Source: Dactylosporangium roseum
GTDB lineage: Bacteria; Actinomycetota; Actinomycetes; Mycobacteriales; Micromonosporaceae
DNA length: 64,000 nt
Direction of reading: 5' to 3'
NCBI RefSeq assembly: GCF_025264685.1
Contig: NZ_CP073721.1
Coordinates: 6,341,501 to 6,405,500 of the forward strand
Shown here: piece after piece, positions 15,985 to 24,437 of the stretch
Layout of the letters: each line of letters begins with the position of its first letter
How positions within the stretch are numbered: position 1 is the stretch's first letter
Translations under genes and position numbers: made by a program
Notes under the pieces: model-generated
The model's database searches: none
Seen by the model: only the letters and a program-made list of their open reading frames with translations
Told to the model about the DNA's origin: nothing

Positions 15985-16248
15985 TCACTCCACCACCCAC
16001 ACCGGGTCGGCCGCGACCAGCAGGTGCAGCGTGTTGTGCATGAGCCAGGTGCGTGCCAGCTCGCCCGCCGCCAGGGCGGCGTCGACGTCGGCGGCGGTCA
16101 GGCCGGCCGTGCGGGCGCGCACCGCCAGCCGCGCCGCGGGCATCGACTGCGCCTGCACCCCGACGACCCGTGAGACCGCGGCCGGCACGCTCGTCGCCGG
16201 CGCACCGGCGAGCATCTGCGCGCCGAGCCGCGCCGCCCCGTTCATCAT
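15985..16248 (-). pseudogene. Truncated winged-helix DNA-binding domain protein (AlkZ-like family), N-terminal fragment
   Basis: The 87 residues from MMNGAARLGAQMLAG to HLLVAADPVWVVE match the N-terminus of the HTH_42/AlkZ-like family, including VVGVQAQSMPAARLAVRAR and AGELARTWLMHNTLHLL. Full-length members have about 350-400 residues. The stop codon comes about 10 bases before the duplicated target of the insertion sequence, and the sequence on the other side of the element does not continue the protein. The truncation therefore predates, or is separate from, the insertion. Confidence 0.75.
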
Positions 16249-16334
16249 GCCGAAGACCCTAGCCAGGGGGTATGACAAAACCGTCCGAGGTAAGGAGCGG
16301 AAAAGCCGATACTCCTGACCGTTACCCTCAACTG

Positions 16335-17273
16335 GTGACCCACCAGCCCCGCCCCGCCGTCGGTGTCGCGATGGTCCTCGCCGGCAGTGTCCTGTTCGCC
16401 GTCAACGGCACCGTCTCCAAGCTGGCCGGCGCGACCGGCATCGACGCTCCGCAGCTCACCACCCTGCGCGCCACCGGCGCGGCACTGGGCCTGTTCGCCC
16501 TCGCGCTGGTGCTGCGGCCGGCCTCGCTGAAGGTCACGCGGCGGGCCGTGCCGATGCTGGTCGCCTACGGCCTGGCGGGCTTCTTCCTGGTCCCCATGCT
16601 GTACTTCGTCGCGATCAACCGGATGCCGGTCGGCATCGGCCTGCTGTTCGAGTACACCGCACCCGTCCTCGTCGCCCTCTGGACGCGGTTCGTCCAGGGC
16701 CACGCCGTCCGGCCCCGGCTCTGGGTGGGGCTGGCCGCCAGCCTCGTCGGGCTCGCCTGCGTGGCGGAGGTCTGGGGCAAGCTGCGCCTCGACGGGTTCG
16801 GGCTGGCCGCCGCACTCGGCGCGGCCGTGCTGCTCGCCGTCTACTACCTGCTCAGTGCCCGCGGCGTCGCCGACCGCGACACGCTGTCGCTGACCGCCTA
16901 CGCGTTCGGGGTGTCCGCGATCGCCGGGGCCGTGATGCGCCCGTGGTGGCGGTTCGACCCGGGCCAACTGACCGCCACCAGCGACCTCGGGGTGCAGACG
17001 TGGCTGCTCATGGTGTACATCGTGATCGGCGGTTCCATCGCTCCCTACCTGTTGATCGCCGGGGCGATGCGACACCTCCACCCGACGAGCGTCGGCATCA
17101 TCGGCATGGCGGAGCCGGTCGTCGCCACCGCGGTCGCCTGGCTCGTCCTGCACGAGCACCTCAACGCGGCGCAGATCGCCGGAGGTGCGCTGATCCTCGT
17201 CGGTGTCGCTCTGGCCGAGACCGCCCGGGTGAAGCCCGAGCCGTCCGCCCCGAGCCACGTCCCTCCTAGCTGA
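16335..17273 (+). CDS. EamA/RhtA-type transporter (DMT superfamily)
   Basis: A 312-residue membrane protein with ten predicted helices arranged as two EamA repeats, of the kind that exports amino acids or other metabolites. Visible marks are LAGSVLFAVNGTVSKLAG, PMLYFVAINRMPVGIGLLFEY at the end of the first repeat and HPTSVGIIGMAEPVVATAVA in the second. GTG at 16335 places the first helix near the N-terminus; an ATG at 16272 would add 21 polar residues. Substrate unknown. It is followed 12 bases later by the YbaK-like gene. Confidence 0.88.
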   Translation: MTHQPRPAVGVAMVLAGSVLFAVNGTVSKLAGATGIDAPQLTTLRATGAALGLFALALVLRPASLKVTRRAVPMLVAYGLAGFFLVPMLYFVAINRMPVGIGLLFEYTAPVLVALWTRFVQGHAVRPRLWVGLAASLVGLACVAEVWGKLRLDGFGLAAALGAAVLLAVYYLLSARGVADRDTLSLTAYAFGVSAIAGAVMRPWWRFDPGQLTATSDLGVQTWLLMVYIVIGGSIAPYLLIAGAMRHLHPTSVGIIGMAEPVVATAVAWLVLHEHLNAAQIAGGALILVGVALAETARVKPEPSAPSHVPPS

Positions 17274-17285
17274 ACCAGGAAGAAT

Positions 17286-17780
17286 ATGGACATGCAGTCG
17301 CATCCCAACGTCCAGGCCGTCCAGGACGCGCTGGACGCCGCCGGCGCGCGCACCGCCGCCGGCGCATCCTGCCAGGTCAAGGTGCTCACCGAGCCCGTGC
17401 ACACCGCCGCGGCGGCCGCCGCCGCGATCGGCATCGAGGTCGGCCAGATCGCCAACTCGCTGATCTTCGACGCCGACGGCGAGCCGCTGCTCGTGCTCAC
17501 GTCCGGCGCGCACCGGGTCGACACGGCCAAGGTCGCCGCCCTGATCGGCGTGGGCGCCCTGAAGCGGGCCGGCGCCGGCTTCGTCCGTGAGCACACCGGC
17601 CAGGTCATCGGCGGCGTCTCCCCGCTCGCCCACCCCAAGCCGCTCCGGACGCTGGTCGACGTCGACCTGGGGCAGTACGACGAGATCTGGGCGGCCGGCG
17701 GCATCCCCCAGGCGGTCTTCCCGATCACGTTCGCCGAACTCGTGCGCGTCACCGCCGGTACCACCGCCGAAGTAGCGTGA
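17286..17780 (+). CDS. YbaK/EbsC-family aminoacyl-tRNA deacylase
   Basis: A 164-residue protein of the YbaK/ProX editing family that hydrolyses mischarged aminoacyl-tRNA in trans. Marks are VHTAAAAAAAIGIEVGQIANSL, LLVLTSGAHRVDTAKVA (active-site Lys), GQVIGGVSPLAHPKPLRTLVD and the GGIPQAVFPI end. AGGAAG lies just before the ATG. Its stop overlaps the CrtA-like gene by 4 bases, so it is co-transcribed with the carotenoid genes, although no functional link is evident. Confidence 0.88.
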   Translation: MDMQSHPNVQAVQDALDAAGARTAAGASCQVKVLTEPVHTAAAAAAAIGIEVGQIANSLIFDADGEPLLVLTSGAHRVDTAKVAALIGVGALKRAGAGFVREHTGQVIGGVSPLAHPKPLRTLVDVDLGQYDEIWAAGGIPQAVFPITFAELVRVTAGTTAEVA

Positions 17781-18439
17781 CCGTCCGGCTCTTCGTCTGG
17801 CGGGTGCGGCCCGCCGCCGTCCCGGCCGCGTTCTGGTCGATGGCGGTGGACCGCCGCAGGATCCGCAGGACCGCCACGTTCGCGAAGCTGCTCGGCACCG
17901 GGCGGGGCAGCGAGTTCGGTGTGGGCGCGGCCGATCTGACCCGGTGGGCGGCTTTGATCGTGACAAAAGATGACATGCCGCCCCCGCCGCTGATGCGCGG
18001 CGCGATCCAGCGGTGCACGCTCACGCTGGAACCGATCGCCAGCCGCGGCACGTGGTCCGGCCGTACGCCGTTCGAGGCGGATCTCCGGCAGCCGGCGAGC
18101 GAGGGACCGATCGCCGTCCTGACCAGGGCCCGGCTGAAATTGGCCCGGGCCACGGCGTTCTGGCGGGCCGTCGACCCGGTCGCCAGGAGCCTCGCCGGCG
18201 CCGACGGGCTGCTCTGCGCCTTCGGTGTCGGCGAGGCCCCCGTAGGATTCCAGGGCACGGTGAGCGTCTGGCACTCGGCGGCGGACATCGCGCGGTTCGC
18301 GTACCGTCGGCCCGAGCACGCGGCGGTGGTGGAGCGCACGGCCCGGCAGGGTTGGTATGCGGAGGAATTGTTCGCCCGGTTCCGGGTGCTCGACATCGAC
18401 GGCGATCTGCAGGTGCTCGGTTGGAGGGACAGCCCGTGA
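17777..18439 (+). CDS. CrtA-like (spheroidene monooxygenase family) protein
   Basis: A 220-residue protein resembling the heme-containing spheroidene monooxygenase family that inserts a keto group into acyclic carotenoids. Family features are the opening MTVRLFVWRVRPAAVPAAF, the LGTGRGSEFGVGAADLTRWA block and a C-terminal SVWHSAADIARFAYRRPEHA. The gene starts with GTG overlapping ybaK by 4 bases and ends overlapping the GNAT gene by 4 bases. Context with CruF-like, glycosyltransferase and desaturase genes supports carotenoid tailoring. The exact reaction is inferred. Confidence 0.75.
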   Translation: MTVRLFVWRVRPAAVPAAFWSMAVDRRRIRRTATFAKLLGTGRGSEFGVGAADLTRWAALIVTKDDMPPPPLMRGAIQRCTLTLEPIASRGTWSGRTPFEADLRQPASEGPIAVLTRARLKLARATAFWRAVDPVARSLAGADGLLCAFGVGEAPVGFQGTVSVWHSAADIARFAYRRPEHAAVVERTARQGWYAEELFARFRVLDIDGDLQVLGWRDSP

Positions 18440-18972
18440 GGCTCGTGCGGTGGCGCGGTGAGGATCTGCTGGAGCGCCTCGACGACGTCATCGCCGTCTA
18501 CGGCGAGGCGATGGGCTATTCCGTGCAGCTCCTGCAGACCCGCCGCGGCTACGTCGCCGGGCACACCCGCCGGGAGTCGTTCCAGGCGGTCGCCACGCTG
18601 GGCGACGACAACAGCCTGCTCGGCTTCGGTTACGGCTACCGCGGCACCGCCGGGCAGTGGTGGCACGACCAGGTCCGCAACGCGCTGCGCCGCGACCACC
18701 GCAAGTTCTGGCTGGGCAACTGCTTCGAGCTCGTCGAGCTGCACGTGCGCCCCCACGCGCAGGGCCACGGCATCGGCGCCCACCAGTTGCACGAGCTGCT
18801 CAGCCACGCGCAGCAGCAGACCGTGCTGCTGTCCACGCCCGAGGCACCCGAGGCCACGTCGCGGGCCTGGCGGCTGTACCGGCGGTTCGGCTTCGTCGAC
18901 GTGCTGCGCCACTTCAACTTCCCGGGCGACGACCGCCCGTTCGCCGTCCTGGGCCGGCAACTCCCGCTGTGA
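18436..18972 (+). CDS. GNAT-family N-acetyltransferase
   Basis: A 178-residue acetyltransferase with the acyl-CoA binding loop VRPHAQGHGIGAHQLHELL (Q/RxxGxG/A) followed by SRAWRLYRRFGFVDV, the usual C-terminal GNAT block. The acceptor is unknown. It overlaps the genes on both sides by 4 bases (GTGA). Its fixed place in this carotenoid operon may mean co-transcription only, or modification of an operon product. Confidence 0.85.
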   Translation: MRLVRWRGEDLLERLDDVIAVYGEAMGYSVQLLQTRRGYVAGHTRRESFQAVATLGDDNSLLGFGYGYRGTAGQWWHDQVRNALRRDHRKFWLGNCFELVELHVRPHAQGHGIGAHQLHELLSHAQQQTVLLSTPEAPEATSRAWRLYRRFGFVDVLRHFNFPGDDRPFAVLGRQLPL

Positions 18973-19706
18973 GGCTCTGGTTCCTCTTCGGCGCACTCGT
19001 CCTCGCCGAGATCGCCTATCCGCTCGTGCACGGCCGCACCCGCGCGGCGCTCGTCGTCGCGACGGTCGTCGCCGGCTACCTCCTCTCGGTGACGCACGCC
19101 TACGTCACCCGGGGCACCCGTACCGCCGCGGCCCTGGTGGTCGTGACGACCGGCGGCGGGCTGGCGGTCGAGGCGGCCGGACGGACGACGGGCTTCCCGT
19201 TCGGCGACTACGACTACACCGGCGCTCTGGGACCCGGCCTGCTGGGCGTACCCCTGGTGATCCCCCTCGCCTGGACCTGGATGGCCTGGCCGGCGTGGTT
19301 GGCCGCGGGTCGCCTCGCCCGCCGGACGCTGCCCCGCATCGGGCTCGCGGGCGTGGGGCTGGCCGCCTGGGACCTGTTCCTCGATCCGCAGATGGTCTCC
19401 GAGCGGTACTGGCTGTGGTCCGACCCGGCGACCACGCTGCCGGGCGTCCCGGACGTCCCGGTGAGCAACTACCTCGGCTGGCTGGCCGTGGCGATCGTCA
19501 TGACGGCCCTGCTGCGCGTCGCCGCCGGGCCGGAGCCGGACGAGCCGCGAGCCGACGCGCCGATGTACGCGCTCTACCTCTGGACGTACGCGTCGAGCAT
19601 CCTCGCCCACGCGGTCTTCCTCGGCCTGCCGGCCTCGGCGGCCTGGGGAGCCCTGGGCATGGGGCTGATCGCGGTCCCGCTGGCGGTGCGGCTGTGGCGG
19701 CCCTGA
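18969..19706 (+). CDS. CruF-like carotenoid hydratase (membrane)
   Basis: A 245-residue polytopic membrane protein of the CruF/DUF422 family, which adds water to the psi end of carotenoids (1',2'-hydratase or bisanhydrobacterioruberin hydratase). Marks are EAAGRTTGFPFGDYDYTGAL, VPLVIPLAWTWMAWPAW and AWDLFLDPQMVSERYWLW, which carry the conserved acidic residues. About seven hydrophobic segments are visible. GTG start overlaps the GNAT stop by 4 bases. The neighbouring glycosyltransferase probably uses the hydroxyl it makes. Confidence 0.85.
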   Translation: MRLWFLFGALVLAEIAYPLVHGRTRAALVVATVVAGYLLSVTHAYVTRGTRTAAALVVVTTGGGLAVEAAGRTTGFPFGDYDYTGALGPGLLGVPLVIPLAWTWMAWPAWLAAGRLARRTLPRIGLAGVGLAAWDLFLDPQMVSERYWLWSDPATTLPGVPDVPVSNYLGWLAVAIVMTALLRVAAGPEPDEPRADAPMYALYLWTYASSILAHAVFLGLPASAAWGALGMGLIAVPLAVRLWRP

Positions 19707-20782
19707 CCGTCGCGGCCGGCGGTGCCGTCCTGCTGGCGCTCACCGTCCACACGCTGGTCAACGCGATGCTCCTGCGCAGGCCGGGGCCGGCGCTCCCGCG
19801 GACCGCGCGCATCGCGGTCCTGCTGCCGCTGCGTGACGAGGCCGGCCGGGTCGAGCCGTGCCTGCGGGCGCTGCTCGCGCTCGACGGCGCGCCCGACCTG
19901 ATCGTGCTGGACGACGGCTCCACCGACGGCACCGCCGAGCTGGTACGGCGGATCGGCGGCGACCGGATCCGGTTGCTCGACGGCAGGCCGCTGCCCGGCG
20001 GCTGGCTCGGCAAGCCGCACGCCTGCCAGCAACTGGCCGACGCGGCCGGTGACGCCGACGTCCTGGTGTTCGTGGACGCCGACGTCGTGCTCGTGCCGGA
20101 CGCGGTCGAGCGGGCGGCCGCTCTCCTGCGGCGGTCCGGGGTGGACCTGCTCACCCCGTATCCGCGGATCGACGCGGTGACGGCCGGGGAGCGCCTGGTG
20201 CAGCCGCTGCTGCAGTGGTCGTGGCTGACGTTCCTGCCGCTGCGGGCGATGGAGCGCTCGCCGCGGGCGTCGCTCGCCGCGGCCGGCGGGCAGTTCCTCG
20301 TGGTGCGGCGGGAGGCGTACGTCCGGGCCGGCGGCCACGCGGCGGTGCGGGACAAGGTACTGGAGGACGTCGAGCTGGCCCGGGCGATGAAGCGCGGCGG
20401 CGGGCGGATCGCCCTGGCCGACGGCTCCCGGCTGGCGCGTTGCCGCATGTACACCTCGTGGCGCGAGCTCGCCGACGGCTACAGCAAGTCGCTGTGGGCG
20501 TCCTTCGGCTCCCCGGCGGGCGCGGCGGCCGTCGTCGGCCTGCTGCTCGCGCTCTACGTCGCGCTGCCGCTGACCGTCCTCTCCGGGCAGTGGCTCGGCC
20601 TCGCGGCGTATGCGCTCGGCGTCACCGGCCGGGTGGTCAGCGCCCGGGCGACCGGCGGCCGGGCGTTCCCGGACGCGCTGGCGCACCCCGTCTCCGTGCT
20701 GCTGTTCGCCTGGCTCGTCGCCCGCTCGTACGCGCGCCGCGGCCGTACCACCTGGAAGGGCCGCCCGACATGGCTTCCGTGA
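19694..20782 (+). CDS. Family 2 glycosyltransferase, carotenoid-linked (CruC-like)
   Basis: A 362-residue GT-A glycosyltransferase with one N-terminal and about two or three C-terminal membrane segments. Visible motifs are IAVLLPLRDEAGRVEPCLRA, the nucleotide-sugar Asp in LIVLDDGSTDGT, the metal-binding DVLVFVDADVVLVPD and the catalytic region VLEDVELARAMKRGG. Layout and context match CruC-type enzymes that glycosylate hydroxylated carotenoids. GTG at 19694 overlaps cruF by 13 bases. Its stop overlaps the next gene's start by 13 bases. Confidence 0.82.
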   Translation: MAALTVAAGGAVLLALTVHTLVNAMLLRRPGPALPRTARIAVLLPLRDEAGRVEPCLRALLALDGAPDLIVLDDGSTDGTAELVRRIGGDRIRLLDGRPLPGGWLGKPHACQQLADAAGDADVLVFVDADVVLVPDAVERAAALLRRSGVDLLTPYPRIDAVTAGERLVQPLLQWSWLTFLPLRAMERSPRASLAAAGGQFLVVRREAYVRAGGHAAVRDKVLEDVELARAMKRGGGRIALADGSRLARCRMYTSWRELADGYSKSLWASFGSPAGAAAVVGLLLALYVALPLTVLSGQWLGLAAYALGVTGRVVSARATGGRAFPDALAHPVSVLLFAWLVARSYARRGRTTWKGRPTWLP

Positions 20783-22236
20783 TCGTCGTCGGGGCCGGCG
20801 TGGGCGGGCTGGCGGTCGCGGCGCGCCTGGCCGCCGCCGGGCACCGGGTGACCGTCTTCGAGCAGGCACCGGTCGTCGGCGGGAAGCTCGGCCGGTACGA
20901 GCGGCGCACCGCCGGCGGGACGTTCCGCTTCGACACCGGTCCGAGCCTGTTCACGCTGCCGCAGGTCGCGGCCGAGCTGTTCGCCGCGACCGGCGGGCCG
21001 TCGCCGCTCGACCTGGTGCCCCTGGACCCGATCGTCCGGCACCGCTTCCCCGACGGGTCGGTCCTCGACTCCACGCAGGGCGACGGCTTCGCGGAGCGGA
21101 TCGCCGAGGCCTTCGGCGGGGAGGCCGCCGCGGACTGGCGGCGGCTGTGGCGGCGGGCCGGCCGGGTCTGGGCGGCGTCGTGGCAGCACGTGCTGACGTC
21201 CCCTGTGGACAGTCCGCTGCGGATGGCCGGGCTCGCCTGGCGGCTGCGCGACCTCGCCGCCATCGCGCCCGGCCGGACGCTGGAGGGGCTGGGCCGCCGG
21301 CACCTGCGCGACCCGCGGCTGCGGATGCTGCTGGCGCGGTACGCGACCTACACCGGCGCCGACCCGCGCCGCGCGCCGGCGGCCCTGCTCGCGATCCCGT
21401 ACGCGGAGCTCGAGTTCGGCGGCTGGTACCTGCGCGGCGGCCTCGGCACGCTGGCGACCGCGCTGCTCGACCGCTGCGTCGCGACGGGCGTGCGGGTGCG
21501 CACCGGGACCGCGGTCGGCGGGATCACCGTCACCGGCTCGCGGGCGTCGGGAGTGATGCTGGAGGACGGGACCGAGGTCGCCGCGGACGTGGTCGTGGCC
21601 AACGCCGACGCCCTCCACGTCTACCGCGACCTGTTGCCCACCCCCGGCCGCGCGCGGCGGCTGGAGGCGCGCAGCCTGGGCGGATTCGTGCTGCTGCTCG
21701 GGGTGCGCGGCCGGACGCCGGGGCTCGCGCACCACACGGTGCTGTTCCCGCGGGACTACGACGCGGAGTTCGACGCGATCTTCGGCGCACCGGCCCGGCC
21801 GATCGACGACCCCGCGGTCTTCGTGACGTCTCCGGACGATCCGGCGGCCCGGCCTGAGGGTCACGAGGCCTGGTTCGTGCTGGTCAACGCGGCACCGGAC
21901 GGCACTGGGCCGGCCGAGGTGGACTGGACCGCGGCCCGCGACGGCTACGCCGACCGGGTGCTCGGCACGCTCGCCGCACGGGGCCTCGACGTGCGGGACC
22001 GGCTGCTGTTCCGCGACGTGCTCACCCCGGCGGACCTGGCAGCGGCGACCCGCTCCCCCGGCGGCGCGATCTACGGCACGGCGAGCCACGGCCTGACCGG
22101 GCTGCTCCGCCCGCCGAACCGCGGCCCGGTGCGCAACCTCTTCCTGGTCGGCGGATCGGTGCACCCGGGCGGCGGGCTGCCGCTGGTCATGCTGTCCGCG
22201 AAGATCGTCGCCGACCTGCTCGGCCCCGCGTCATGA
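20770..22236 (+). CDS. CrtI/CrtD-family carotenoid desaturase
   Basis: A 488-residue FAD-dependent carotenoid desaturase. The N-terminal dinucleotide fold is VIVVGAGVGGLAVAARLAAA with the following EQAPVVGGKLGRYE; RFDTGPSLFTLPQVA and the C-terminal LFLVGGSVHPGGGLPLVMLS are classic for the family. The neighbours CruF-like and CrtA-like suggest a CrtD-type 3,4-desaturase acting after hydration, rather than phytoene desaturase, but sequence alone does not settle this. It is the last gene of the operon and is followed by repeat-rich DNA. Confidence 0.87.
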   Translation: MASVIVVGAGVGGLAVAARLAAAGHRVTVFEQAPVVGGKLGRYERRTAGGTFRFDTGPSLFTLPQVAAELFAATGGPSPLDLVPLDPIVRHRFPDGSVLDSTQGDGFAERIAEAFGGEAAADWRRLWRRAGRVWAASWQHVLTSPVDSPLRMAGLAWRLRDLAAIAPGRTLEGLGRRHLRDPRLRMLLARYATYTGADPRRAPAALLAIPYAELEFGGWYLRGGLGTLATALLDRCVATGVRVRTGTAVGGITVTGSRASGVMLEDGTEVAADVVVANADALHVYRDLLPTPGRARRLEARSLGGFVLLLGVRGRTPGLAHHTVLFPRDYDAEFDAIFGAPARPIDDPAVFVTSPDDPAARPEGHEAWFVLVNAAPDGTGPAEVDWTAARDGYADRVLGTLAARGLDVRDRLLFRDVLTPADLAAATRSPGGAIYGTASHGLTGLLRPPNRGPVRNLFLVGGSVHPGGGLPLVMLSAKIVADLLGPAS

Positions 22237-22271
22237 GAGCACCGCGGCGAGCCCGTCACGGACACCCCCGT

Positions 22272-22360
22272 TTTGCGCGTTGATCTTGCAGTTGTGGTGC
22301 CTAGACACTCCCTGAATGACCGGTTTGTCAGGCACCACAACTGCAAGATCAACACGCAAA
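22272..22360. repeat. Family A palindromic repeat, copy 2
   Basis: Arms TTTGCGCGTTGATCTTGC-AGTTGTGGTGCC and the mirror. The loop is TAGACACTCCCTGAATGACC-GGTTTGTCA. The stem has CTTGCA/TGCAAG where copies 1 and 3 have CATGC(A)/TGCATG, so both arms changed together. Confidence 0.95.
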
Positions 22361-22462
22361 GTTCGGCCCGACGGTCCCTTGCCAGCCGGATTGGGCCGAC
22401 AACGGGCGCCGCCCCGGGGGGGGCGCCGGACGGCCCGCGGTACGCCGCCAGGCCGCTCGATC

Positions 22463-22520
22463 CCATGATCATGGGAGAGACGTGGCTGCCCCGATAGCCG
22501 GATCTTTCCCATGATCATGG
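22463..22520. repeat. Family B palindromic repeat, copy 2
   Basis: Arms CCATGATCATGGGA and TCCCATGATCATGG around an inner GAGACGTGGCTG-CCCCGA-TAGCCGGATC. Compared with copies 1 and 3 it has several substitutions in the left arm only, so it is the most diverged stem. Confidence 0.9.
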
Positions 22521-22686
22521 AGTCGCCCGGGCCGGGACGCGCCGGCCCGGGTCCAGCGGCGATCATGAGCGACAGACACCACCCGCACGACTGTGCGTCA
22601 CCATCCCGTAGCGCAACATCCGGGGTTCGCAGACGGCCGCGCGGCCAACTTCACGGCCTTGCGAGATTGACGCGCAAAACGGGGGG

Positions 22687-23349
22687 TTAGGCCAGTGCCT
22701 TGCGGACCGCTGCGATGAGCTGGATCAGGCCGGCGGCCGTCAGCGCGGCCGTGACCGCCAAGACGATCGTCACGGCGTGCGGGGTCACGGCCACCGCGAG
22801 CAGGCCGAAGACGGCCAGCAGCACGCGGGTCGGGCGCTCGGCGACCGTGACGGTGCCGAGGTCCGTCATGCCGGCGACCGTGGCGCGCGCCCGCACGTAC
22901 TCGTGCAGCCACATCACCGCGCCGCACCCCACCGCCAGCCAGACCGGCCCGCCCAGCAGGACGAACGCGACCAGCCAGCAGGCCTCGGCGACCCGATCGG
23001 CGGCCGAGTCGTAGACCTGGCCGAGGCGGCTGGCCCGGCCGGCGACCACGGCGAGGACCCCGTCGACGGTGTCGGCGACGGCCGAGAGCAGGACCAGCGC
23101 CGCGCCGGCGAACGCCCACGGCCGGCCGGCGGCGACCACGGCCGGCACGGCGACCGACAGCAGCAGCCCGGCCGCCGTGACGGCGTTCGGGTCGCGGACG
23201 CCGCGCCGGACGAGGGTGGCGCCGATGCCGTACGCCATGTGCATCCACCCGCGCACCAGCGGTGAGGCCGTGCGCAGGTCATAGCCGCCGTGGGCCGCCG
23301 ACCAGCCCGCGGCGTAGCCGTCCCAGTCGGGGACCTCAGACGCGGGCAC
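22687..23349 (-). CDS. CDP-alcohol phosphatidyltransferase family membrane protein
   Basis: A 220-residue polytopic protein with a CDP-alcohol phosphotransferase core: DTVDGVLAVVAGRASRLG followed by QVYDSAADR, which supplies the four conserved Asp residues. The Arg of the usual DGxxAR is replaced (DGVLAV). It likely joins an alcohol to CDP-diacylglycerol or a similar donor for phospholipids; the alcohol is unknown. GTG at 23349 overlaps the metF stop by 14 bases. Hydrophobic helices lie at about residues 45-65, 70-90, 115-140 and 165-205. Confidence 0.8.
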   Translation of the reverse strand: MPASEVPDWDGYAAGWSAAHGGYDLRTASPLVRGWMHMAYGIGATLVRRGVRDPNAVTAAGLLLSVAVPAVVAAGRPWAFAGAALVLLSAVADTVDGVLAVVAGRASRLGQVYDSAADRVAEACWLVAFVLLGGPVWLAVGCGAVMWLHEYVRARATVAGMTDLGTVTVAERPTRVLLAVFGLLAVAVTPHAVTIVLAVTAALTAAGLIQLIAAVRKALA

Positions 23350-24274
23350 CGACGCCGAGCTGCTGCCAGACCTCGCGCGTGGCCGTGGAGCGGTTGAACG
23401 TGATGAAGTGGATGCCGGGCACGCCCTCGTCCAGCAGCCGCTGGCACATCTCGCCGGCGTGGTCGATGCCGAGGCGCCGCACGGCCCGCGGGTCGTCGGC
23501 GATGCGCTCGAACCGCGCGGCGAGCGCCGGTGGGAAGGGGGCACCGGAGAGCTGCTGCGAGCGCGCGATCGTGCCGATGTTGGTCACCGGCATGATGCCG
23601 GCGACGATCGGGGTGCCGCAGCGTGCCGCCGCGACCCGGTCCCGCAGCCGCAGGTAGTCGTCGACGTCGAAGAACATCTGCGTGATGGCGAAGTCGGCCC
23701 CGGCCCGGCATTTCTTGACGAAGTTGGCGGTGTCGGACTCGATGTCGAGCGAGCGCGGGTGCTTGTACGGGAACGCCGCCACCCCGACGCTGAAATCGCC
23801 GGCCTCCTTGACCAGCCGCACCAGCTCCTCGGCGTAGAGGACACCCTGCGGGTGCCGCACCCACTCGCCGTTGGGGTCGCCCGGCGGGTCGCCGCGCACG
23901 AGCAGGAAGTTGCGGATGCCGGCCCCGGCGAGCTGACCGATGACGTTGCGCAGCTCCGCGACGGAGTGGTCGACCGCGGTGAGGTGTGCCATCGGCAGCA
24001 GCGTGGTCTCGGTCGCGACCCGCTCGGTGACCGCGACCGTGGTGTCGCGCGTGGTGCCACCGGCACCGTACGTGATCGACACGAACGACGGCTGCAACGA
24101 CTCCAGCTCGCGGATCGCCTGCCACAACTGGCGCTCGCCCTCCGGTGTCTTCGGCGGGGAGAACTCGAAAGAGAAGGTGGGCGCCCGCTCGGCGATCAAC
24201 TGACCGATCGCGGCGGGTCCACCACCCATGACAGAAGGAAGTCCGAGAGCCACCCTTGCGACTGTAGTGCCCAT
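23336..24274 (-). CDS. metF: Methylenetetrahydrofolate reductase MetF
   Basis: A 312-residue FAD-linked TIM-barrel enzyme that reduces 5,10-methylene-THF to 5-methyl-THF for methionine synthesis. Marks are FSFEFSPPKTPEGERQLW (catalytic Glu), PSFVSITYGAGGTTRD, HLTAVDHSVAEL, NFLLVRGDPPGD and FAITQMFFDVDDYLRLRDR. Start is taken as ATG at 24274; GTG at 24253 (VALGLPSV) is a good alternative because homologues often open with ALGLPS. Divergent from the regulator at 24438. It corresponds to M. tuberculosis Rv2172c in position. Confidence 0.92.
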   Translation of the reverse strand: MGTTVARVALGLPSVMGGGPAAIGQLIAERAPTFSFEFSPPKTPEGERQLWQAIRELESLQPSFVSITYGAGGTTRDTTVAVTERVATETTLLPMAHLTAVDHSVAELRNVIGQLAGAGIRNFLLVRGDPPGDPNGEWVRHPQGVLYAEELVRLVKEAGDFSVGVAAFPYKHPRSLDIESDTANFVKKCRAGADFAITQMFFDVDDYLRLRDRVAAARCGTPIVAGIMPVTNIGTIARSQQLSGAPFPPALAARFERIADDPRAVRRLGIDHAGEMCQRLLDEGVPGIHFITFNRSTATREVWQQLGVGARV

Positions 24275-24437
24275 CCCACCGGCTCCGGCACCACCGGGCA
24301 ACCAAATCCTGTCGTACCCCCGCGGTACAACAGCACCGGACACTCCCCCGCCCGCGGTCACCGCGTCGGCCGGGCGGCCGGGGTGCCCACTGGCACCGCG
24401 AGCAGACGGGGGTCGCTGGTTCCAGGGAGGTTCGTGC

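Larger units (their letters stand above)
22237..22686. repeat. Repeat island: composite element with family A and B palindromes
   Basis: 450 bases with no gene. The inner part, from about 22266 to 22685, is bounded by inverted ends: CCCCCGTTTTGCGCGTTGAT on the left and its diverged mirror ending CGCGCAAAACGGGGGG on the right. Inside are palindrome A copy 2 and palindrome B copy 2, plus about 150 bases (22517-22665) that are clearly similar to 40561-40706. It lies between the convergent ends of the desaturase and CDP-alcohol transferase genes. Confidence 0.8.

Noticed and set aside
15985..16248. Winged-helix gene disrupted directly by the insertion sequence
   Set aside because: Its stop codon lies outside the element and outside the target duplication, so the element did not cause the truncation.
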